Below, piece after piece: positions 16,556 through 21,124 of a DNA stretch of 21,124 nt; position 1 is the first letter of the stretch; each line of letters starts with the position of its first letter. Source of the DNA: CAYOHG01 sp964465125 (GTDB taxonomy: Bacteria > Planctomycetota > Phycisphaerae > UBA1845 > Fen-1342); NCBI GenBank assembly GCA_964465125.1, contig CAYXIO010000065.1, positions 1 through 21,124 of the forward strand, given 5' to 3'. A program made the translations under genes and the position numbers. The notes under the pieces were generated by a model. It was not told the origin of the DNA. It made no database searches and saw nothing but the letters and a program-made list of their open reading frames with translations.

Positions 16556-17647
16556 ATGGCAATCAAGCTGAAGGGCCGCAGCCTGTGCTCGATGCGCGAG
16601 CTCGCGTGCGAGGAAATCCTGGGCATCCTCGATCTCGCCGACCGCCTGAAGGCCGATCGCCAGCGCGTCTTCGCCGAGTCACCCATGCGCGGGCGCACGC
16701 TGGCGATGGTCTTCCAGAAGCCGAGCCTGCGCACGCGCGTGTCGTTCGAGACCGGCATGACTCGCATGGGCGGGCACGCCATCTATCTCGCCCCGACCGA
16801 CATCAAGCTCGGGCAGCGCGAGACCACCGAGGACATCGCGCTCGTGCTCTCGCGCTACGCCGACATCATCATGGCGCGCGTCTTCGGCCACGACATCGTC
16901 GTCGAGCTCGCCCGCCACGCGACCGTGCCGGTCATCAACGGCCTGAGCGATTTCGAGCATCCCTGCCAGATTCTGGCCGACTTCCAGACCGTTCGCGAAC
17001 GCCGCGGGCGGCTCGACGGCCTGCGCGGGGCGTTCATCGGCGACGGGAACAACGTGGCGAATTCGCTGATGTTCGCGGCGGCGCGGGTCGGCATGCACTT
17101 CGCGGTCGCGTCGCCGGACGGCTACAAACCCGCCGAAGCCGTGCTGCGCGAAGCGCGCGAGCTGGCGCGTGAGACGGGCGCGGAGATTCGCGTGGTGACC
17201 GATCCGGTCGAGGCGGCTCGCGGCGCAGACGTGCTCTACACCGACGTGTGGGCGTCGATGGGGCAGGAATCGGAGGCGGCCGAGCGGCGCGAGAAGTTCC
17301 GCGCCTACCAGATCAACCGCGCGCTGATGCAGCACGCGAGCGCCGACTGCGTGCTGCTGCACTGCCTGCCGGCGCATTACGGCGAGGAGATCGAGTACGA
17401 GGCCGCGCGCACGCCGAACTCGGCCATCTTTGACGAGGCCGAGAACCGCATGCACGCCCAGAACGCGTTGATGGTGCTGCTGCTGGGCGAGGAAGCGCGC
17501 TTTGCGGCTCGCAAAGCGGTCGCGAAACCGGCTTTGGGGCGCAAGGCGGCCGTGAAGCCGTCGGCAGGCCGCAAGGTTGCAGCGAAGCCGTCGGCGGGTC
17601 GCAGACGACCCCTGCGTCGCAGCGCGGCGCGCCGCCGGCGCGCGTGA
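16556..17647 (+). CDS. argF: Ornithine carbamoyltransferase with basic repeat tail
   Basis: Condenses ornithine and carbamoyl phosphate to citrulline in arginine biosynthesis. The 363 residues comprise an enzyme core (about 1-313) with the carbamoyl-phosphate loop SLRTR (57-61), HPCQ (135-138), the second-domain segment FIGDGNNVANS (160-170) and HCLPA (269-273) carrying the catalytic Cys270. The family normally ends near the NALMVLLLGE segment, but here about 50 extra residues follow: three 10-residue units (RKAVAKPALG, RKAAVKPSAG, RKVAAKPSAG at 319-348) and an Arg-rich end. This resembles histone H1-like bacterial tails and is odd for a cytoplasmic biosynthetic enzyme. AAGGTG lies 8 bases before ATG 16556. 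Core identity is sure; the tail's role is unknown. Confidence 0.94.
   Translation: MAIKLKGRSLCSMRELACEEILGILDLADRLKADRQRVFAESPMRGRTLAMVFQKPSLRTRVSFETGMTRMGGHAIYLAPTDIKLGQRETTEDIALVLSRYADIIMARVFGHDIVVELARHATVPVINGLSDFEHPCQILADFQTVRERRGRLDGLRGAFIGDGNNVANSLMFAAARVGMHFAVASPDGYKPAEAVLREARELARETGAEIRVVTDPVEAARGADVLYTDVWASMGQESEAAERREKFRAYQINRALMQHASADCVLLHCLPAHYGEEIEYEAARTPNSAIFDEAENRMHAQNALMVLLLGEEARFAARKAVAKPALGRKAAVKPSAGRKVAAKPSAGRRRPLRRSAARRRRA
17510..17599 (+). repeat. Three 30-bp in-frame tandem repeats in argF 3' end
   Basis: Three consecutive 30-base units (17510-17539, 17540-17569, 17570-17599) each begin with CGCAA and encode R-K-x-x-x-K-P-x-x-G. Units two and three share the AAGCCGTCGG core exactly. 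A degenerate Arg-rich continuation follows to the stop. The units are in frame, so copy-number change would lengthen or shorten the basic tail without frameshift. Confidence 0.8.
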
Positions 17648-17718
17648 GTGTGGCACCGGGTTCCAACCGGTGAACTGGCCTGCGCGGTACTGGAAACACC
17701 CAACGACAGGGAGACCGC

Positions 17719-17931
17719 ATGAGTCGTCGAGTCGAATCGATCCGAACCAGGTGGACCCGCCGCGGATACAAGCTGATCGGGCTGCTGGCGTGCGGCGGGG
17801 GCCTGCTTCAGCTCACGGCCTGCTTCGGCAGCGATCCGCAGTTCTACTTCACGAACGTCATCGTGAATACGCTCGCATCGAACCTGATCGGCGTGCTGCT
17901 GCAATCGCTGCTGGGCGGCGCAGCGGCCTGA
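17719..17931 (+). CDS. Small predicted lipoprotein
   Basis: Not a recognised named family. The 70 residues have a basic start (RTRWTRRGYK), a hydrophobic segment (19-34) and a lipobox LTAC with Cys35, giving a mature lipopeptide of about 36 residues. The mature part (FGSDPQFYFTNVIVNTLASN and a hydrophobic LIGVLLQSLLGG end) is unusually hydrophobic for a lipoprotein and could insert into or lie along a membrane. AGGGAG lies 5 bases before ATG 17719, supporting translation. It follows argF by 71 bases on the same strand and may be cotranscribed. Function unknown. Confidence 0.72.
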   Translation: MSRRVESIRTRWTRRGYKLIGLLACGGGLLQLTACFGSDPQFYFTNVIVNTLASNLIGVLLQSLLGGAAA

Positions 17932-18321
17932 CGCGGCACAGCCCGGTCGCTGGCGAGATTGCAAGCGAAGATCGAATAGCGAAGCGCGAAGTGCGGCGGA
18001 CGCACCCCGTAAACGGCTCGAATTCGACCGGCGAAGGTCGCATCGGTCGCCATGTGGGTTCCATCCCCATGCGCCTAACCTATCCAAAGCTCGGATAATC
18101 CTGGTTGTTAAATGGTTCCACTGGCACGGGTTGCGCAAAAAAAAGGAGATGCGCGGGCCGGACTTGCGTGCCGATAAATTCTGTGGAATAGTTTCTCTTA
18201 CAAGGGTCTTCGCCGCTCGCGTCGCGGACCGCAGTGGGGTAGTTGCAAAGGGAACAACGTCGGAGCCTGTCCGCTCGCGCGTGCGCGGTTGTCGCAGGTT
18301 GCCCGTTCAAGGAGGCGTGGC
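17932..18321. other. Intergenic region, locally AT-richer
   Basis: About 390 bases without a supported gene. Base composition drops in GC around 18080-18200. It contains a small perfect stem (TATCC/GGATA, 18083-18099), a run of eight A (18137-18144) followed directly by GGAGATG, and a weak promoter-like pair (TTGCGT at 18164-18169, 17-base spacer, AATAGT at 18187-18192) that could serve the cyclophilin-like gene. The open frame starting at 18131 runs into the next gene's start region and lacks spacing between the GGAG and its internal ATG, so I do not call it. Confidence 0.4.
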
Positions 18322-18894
18322 ATGACTCGTCCTTTGGTTCTGCTAGGGGGCTGCCTGCTCGGTATCACCATCTTCGCATTCCGGCCGGCTCGCACCGCGA
18401 CGGTAGCCGTCGCCGCACCCGCGGCCGACGCCGCGCCTCTGTTGACCCTCGAAACGGCCAGCGGCACGGTGCGGGTGCAGCTCGACGCGGACTTGCCGAC
18501 CGGGGAGCTTGATCGCCTGAAGTTCTACGTCGACCGCCACGTGTATGACGGGACCGTGTTCGACTCCGCGACGCCGAACGGGCTGCTGAGCGGAGGCACC
18601 AACGGCGTCTCGGGCGAGCTGCGGATGCTGAACCACCTGAATCCGTCGGACACCAGCGCGCTGGGCTGGCGCGCCAGCGAACGGGGGACGTTCGGGCTGA
18701 TCGCGTATGGCGGCGACGGTACGTACGTGTCCCACGAGCTTTATGTCTCGCTCGGGGCGATCCCGAGCGTCGACCACTGCCTGCTTCCGCTGGGCGAGGT
18801 GATCGACGGCTGGGACGTGGTCGAGACGCTGGCGGCGGCGGAGACGGGCGGGTCGGCGGCGACTGAGATTCAGTCCGTCAGCATCGCGGAGTGA
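18322..18894 (+). CDS. Exported cyclophilin-like protein, probably inactive
   Basis: A 190-residue protein with an N-terminal hydrophobic segment (about 4-20), acting as signal peptide or anchor. The cyclophilin fold pattern is visible from about 39: LLTLETASGTVRVQL (beta-strand start), YVDRHVYDGTVF (69-80) and a GLLSGGTNG loop. The end has SHELYVSLGAIPSVDHCLLP followed by LGEVIDGWDVVETL (158-171), matching the FGxVxxGxDVV end of peptidyl-prolyl isomerases. The catalytic FHR is replaced (FDSATPNG, no Arg), the QGGD loop reads LSGGT, and the usual Asn/Gln-Phe-Phe segment reads SHELYV. It is therefore probably a binding protein rather than an active isomerase. AAGGAGG lies 6 bases before ATG 18322, deciding the start. 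Confidence 0.8.
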   Translation: MTRPLVLLGGCLLGITIFAFRPARTATVAVAAPAADAAPLLTLETASGTVRVQLDADLPTGELDRLKFYVDRHVYDGTVFDSATPNGLLSGGTNGVSGELRMLNHLNPSDTSALGWRASERGTFGLIAYGGDGTYVSHELYVSLGAIPSVDHCLLPLGEVIDGWDVVETLAAAETGGSAATEIQSVSIAE

Positions 18895-18963
18895 AGAATC
18901 GCGGGCCGGCTGGTTGGGTGGCGAATGCCCATCGCGGGGCGAAGCCACGAGGGGAGGTGTATT

Positions 18964-19350
18964 GTGTCACGGGATCTTCGTTTTGCGGTGGCGGCGCTCG
19001 CGGTGAGCATTGTCGCGGGAGTCATGCTACCCGCGTTTGCGTCGGACCGGGAGAATCACGAGTGCGTCCAGAAGACTGTGTGCGGCAACATCCCAATTGA
19101 CGGTTGTACGGGATTTTCCACGGACTGCGGCAATCGCACGTGTGGCGTACAGTGCCAGGCGGTCGCCGCGCTGATCTGCCGGCCAAAGGCCGGCGCGACT
19201 TGCCACAAACTGGACGACCGGGTCTGCGCGATCATGAGCGTTCCACAGTGCAAGACTCCAGAGCAGGGCGGCAACTGCTGGTGCGACGCCAGTGACCCTG
19301 TGAGATCGTTTAATTGCGGGAATCATCTGCGGTGCATCCGGGAGGGTTAG
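18964..19350 (+). CDS. Exported cysteine-rich small protein (14 Cys)
   Basis: Not recognised as a known family. The 128 residues start with a signal peptide (about 1-27, ending AFA). The mature part of about 101 residues carries 14 cysteines (34, 40, 48, 55, 60, 64, 72, 80, 88, 96, 105, 107, 118, 124), an even number that could form seven disulphides outside the cytoplasm. Spacing includes WC preceded by NC (105/107) and a cluster CGNRTCGVQC. GTG 18964 has GGGGAGG 6 bases upstream and begins at the signal peptide; an upstream in-frame ATG at 18925 is less supported. Its stop lies inside the 5' end of the next gene's open frame, so the two are probably coupled. Confidence 0.75.
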   Translation: MSRDLRFAVAALAVSIVAGVMLPAFASDRENHECVQKTVCGNIPIDGCTGFSTDCGNRTCGVQCQAVAALICRPKAGATCHKLDDRVCAIMSVPQCKTPEQGGNCWCDASDPVRSFNCGNHLRCIREG

Positions 19351-21110
19351 TTCTCTCGATGTGCTGGCTGCTTCAAGCCGGGAGCACCCCGCCATCCATT
19401 TCGCTTGAAGAGCTCGTCCGGCACTTTTCCGACGCGTTCGGCGTCGTGCAGTCCCTGCGCGTCGAGGAGCGATGGGACTCCGCGGGCTTCACGCGCGTGA
19501 CGGATATCGTCCTGTCCGGGCGGCCGGCGTGGAAACGCTGGCGCTATGAGTATTCGCTGTTCCCAAGAAATGCGTTACCCAGCGGCAGGATCGGGACCTT
19601 TGATGGTCAGTATTACTGGATGCTCGAAGACGACGGGCTTGGCTTGTGTGTCACTCAGTATAGCTCACCGGACGCCTACATAGGCGTGGCAGGAATTTCG
19701 CTGGCCCACTCGGGGTTGGGCCCTGAAGGGGACCAAGGTAGCTTCGCGCTTGCACTCGACCGCCGGACCTTTTCCTTAGCGGGTGATCCGTCGGACCCCG
19801 CTCGAATCCTGCTGTTGGGTTCCGGCTGGTCGCGAACGCTCCACAGTCGCATCGGCTTCATGCCGGTCGAATACCGGCAGGGAAGCATACAAATCCAGTT
19901 TTCCAATCATCGCCAGGTGGGGCCGCTTTGGCTTCCGCAGCGCATCGAGCGGCTCGATCCGGGAGAGCCCTACACGATTACGCTGCGTGACTGGGCGGTG
20001 AACGAAGGCGTGTCGGACACGGATTTCGCGATCGCGATGCCCTACGGAACCAGCATTCTGTACGACCAGGACGCTACGCGAATCTACGGCACTGGCGATC
20101 GATTGGAAGCCGAGACCGGGCTGAATAATTGGCTGCTCTACTATGATTGGGGAGGACGCGCCTCCGCGCCGAATGTCGAGCCACAGCGCGAGACCGTGCT
20201 GCGCCGCGACGGCGGATGGCGGGCCCTGTTTGCGCTGGCAGCTTTCGTTGCTACGGCCTTGCTCTGGCTGGCGCCGCTGCTGTGGAGGCGACCGGGTGCG
20301 GCGCGACAGGTCGGCGCCGCGGCGATCCTGCTCGTCAGCGCAGGCTCGATGACGCGCGCCGCTGCGCAGGACATCAGTTCCGGCGCGTCAGCGGCGAACG
20401 CCGCCTATCTGGCACTTTGCACGTTTCATCGCGAGGCGCATTTGGACCCGCTCTACAGCGCACTCGAAAGCCGTTCGGGCGGCGAGTGCCTGGCGGCGAT
20501 CGCGGACGTCCTGAGCGCGTCCGGATTAGCGGCCAGGGTGACCTCAGCGACGCCTGACGACCTGGATCGCTGGCGCTACCCGTGCGTGCTGGAGTTTCGC
20601 CCCCGCTCTGCGCATTTTCCGAATCCGTATTTCGTAGTTTACGTCGGGCGCAACGAGTTCGGCCGAACGTTGCTCAACCCGAATCCGTTCGGAGCGTTGA
20701 GGCCGGTATCTGAGGAGTTCCTCGGCGAGCATTGGACCGGACGCGCGATCCTCGTCGCGCCTGAGCCGATTCAGGTGCACGATCCGTGGGGCGTTCTCGC
20801 AATCATCGCGGGGGTTGTCCTGGGCATCAGCCTGGTTCTGAAGGCCCGTCCAATGTATCGCGGGTTTCGGAGCCTCGTGGGCCTCGCGTGCCTGGTTCTC
20901 TCGCTCCCGTGGTTCGCCGGATGCTCTGGTTCGGATCAGGGCGCTGCCGTTTCGCTGACGCCACTGGAATGGAACATCGGCGACTCCTATGGTGGTCAGT
21001 TCACGAAGCACTTCGCGGCGCAGAACGGCGGCTCCCGTGACGCCACGCTCGTCAAAGTCGAATCCTCCTGTGGGGCCTCTGAAAATCCCCGATTCCCGCG
21101 CGCTTTTTAA
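19332..21110 (+). CDS. Three-module membrane protein: periplasmic domain, C39-like domain, DUF1573-like stub
   Basis: Open frame of 592 residues, apparently composite. Module 1 (about 20-290) is beta-rich, resembling LolA/outer-membrane lipoprotein-sorting-like domains (SLRVEERWD, IGTFDGQYYWMLEDD, GPLWLPQRIERLDP). Two hydrophobic segments follow (298-318, 326-345). Module 2 (about 350-478) resembles a C39-type peptidase domain (NAAYLAL, SGLAARVTSATPDDL, PYFVVYVG, EEFLGEHWTGRAILV), but the expected CG catalytic start and HF pair are absent. Further hydrophobic segments (487-503, 513-530) lead to a lipobox FAGC (Cys531), then a DUF1573-like start (LEWNIGDSYGGQFTKHF, VESSCG) that ends after 12 more residues, before the domain is complete. 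The start is uncertain: GTG 19332 gives a signal peptide; TTG 19314 and ATG 19359 (GGGAGGG 12 bases upstream) are alternatives. A recent gene fusion or frameshift at the 3' end is possible. Confidence 0.68.
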   Translation: MHPGGLVLSMCWLLQAGSTPPSISLEELVRHFSDAFGVVQSLRVEERWDSAGFTRVTDIVLSGRPAWKRWRYEYSLFPRNALPSGRIGTFDGQYYWMLEDDGLGLCVTQYSSPDAYIGVAGISLAHSGLGPEGDQGSFALALDRRTFSLAGDPSDPARILLLGSGWSRTLHSRIGFMPVEYRQGSIQIQFSNHRQVGPLWLPQRIERLDPGEPYTITLRDWAVNEGVSDTDFAIAMPYGTSILYDQDATRIYGTGDRLEAETGLNNWLLYYDWGGRASAPNVEPQRETVLRRDGGWRALFALAAFVATALLWLAPLLWRRPGAARQVGAAAILLVSAGSMTRAAAQDISSGASAANAAYLALCTFHREAHLDPLYSALESRSGGECLAAIADVLSASGLAARVTSATPDDLDRWRYPCVLEFRPRSAHFPNPYFVVYVGRNEFGRTLLNPNPFGALRPVSEEFLGEHWTGRAILVAPEPIQVHDPWGVLAIIAGVVLGISLVLKARPMYRGFRSLVGLACLVLSLPWFAGCSGSDQGAAVSLTPLEWNIGDSYGGQFTKHFAAQNGGSRDATLVKVESSCGASENPRFPRAF

Positions 21111-21124
21111 ATAAACTCGTGGCA

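Noticed and set aside
16679..17656. 325-residue minus-strand open frame opposite argF
   Set aside because: Arg/His-rich shadow of a confidently identified enzyme gene.
18122..18134. Sigma-54-like promoter TGGCACGGGTTGC
   Set aside because: The GG and GC elements are two bases too close for a -24/-12 promoter.
18131..18325. 64-residue open frame after the A-run
   Set aside because: GGAG directly touches the internal ATG with no spacing, the translation has no recognisable features, and it ends on the next gene's start region.

Overview
The window is a GC-rich bacterial chromosome segment with tightly packed genes. Its gene set suggests a Planctomycetota-like organism: a fused AroD-AroE enzyme, a Flp/Tad pilus operon, a very small exported lipoprotein, degenerate exported cyclophilin-like and C39-like proteins, and a DUF1573-like tail. 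This assignment is inference from gene content, not from a marker gene. No tRNA, rRNA, CRISPR array or insertion sequence was recognised.

Left third (about 185-6348, minus strand): a Flp/Tad type IVc pilus operon, read right to left. It begins with a 59-residue Flp pilin that is easily missed because of its size. It continues with the CpaA/TadV prepilin peptidase, a TadE-like pseudopilin, CpaB, the CpaC/RcpA secretin and a TadG-like protein with a von Willebrand factor A domain. Two junctions are ATGA stop/start overlaps. GC-rich hairpins sit in the flp-cpaA and tadE-cpaB gaps and could set subunit ratios. The motor genes (tadA/cpaF, tadB, tadC, cpaE) are not in the window and may lie to the left.

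Middle (6589-12041): a minus-strand pair in which an orphan response regulator with an XRE helix-turn-helix output is coupled to the AroD-AroE shikimate enzyme. Divergent from it lie a secreted helical protein of unknown role and a membrane cellulose-synthase-like GT2 glycosyltransferase.

12042-16317 (minus strand): signal peptidase I, an endonuclease/exonuclease/phosphatase-family enzyme, mannose-1-phosphate guanylyltransferase and glucose-6-phosphate isomerase. pgi and manC are 3 bases apart. With the nearby GT2 they suggest sugar-nucleotide supply for a mannose-containing polysaccharide.

Right part (16556-21124, plus strand): ornithine carbamoyltransferase with a repeated, histone H1-like Lys/Arg/Ala/Pro tail; a 70-residue lipoprotein; a degenerate exported cyclophilin-like protein; a 14-cysteine exported protein; and, overlapping or abutting that last gene, a large membrane protein with three modules (N-terminal periplasmic-type domain, C39-peptidase-like domain lacking its catalytic residues, and a lipobox plus the beginning of a DUF1573-like domain that breaks off at its conserved cysteine). 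The last pair is the best candidate for an undescribed system. The abrupt end of the last gene next to AT-richer sequence at the window edge should be checked as a frameshift, junction or assembly end.
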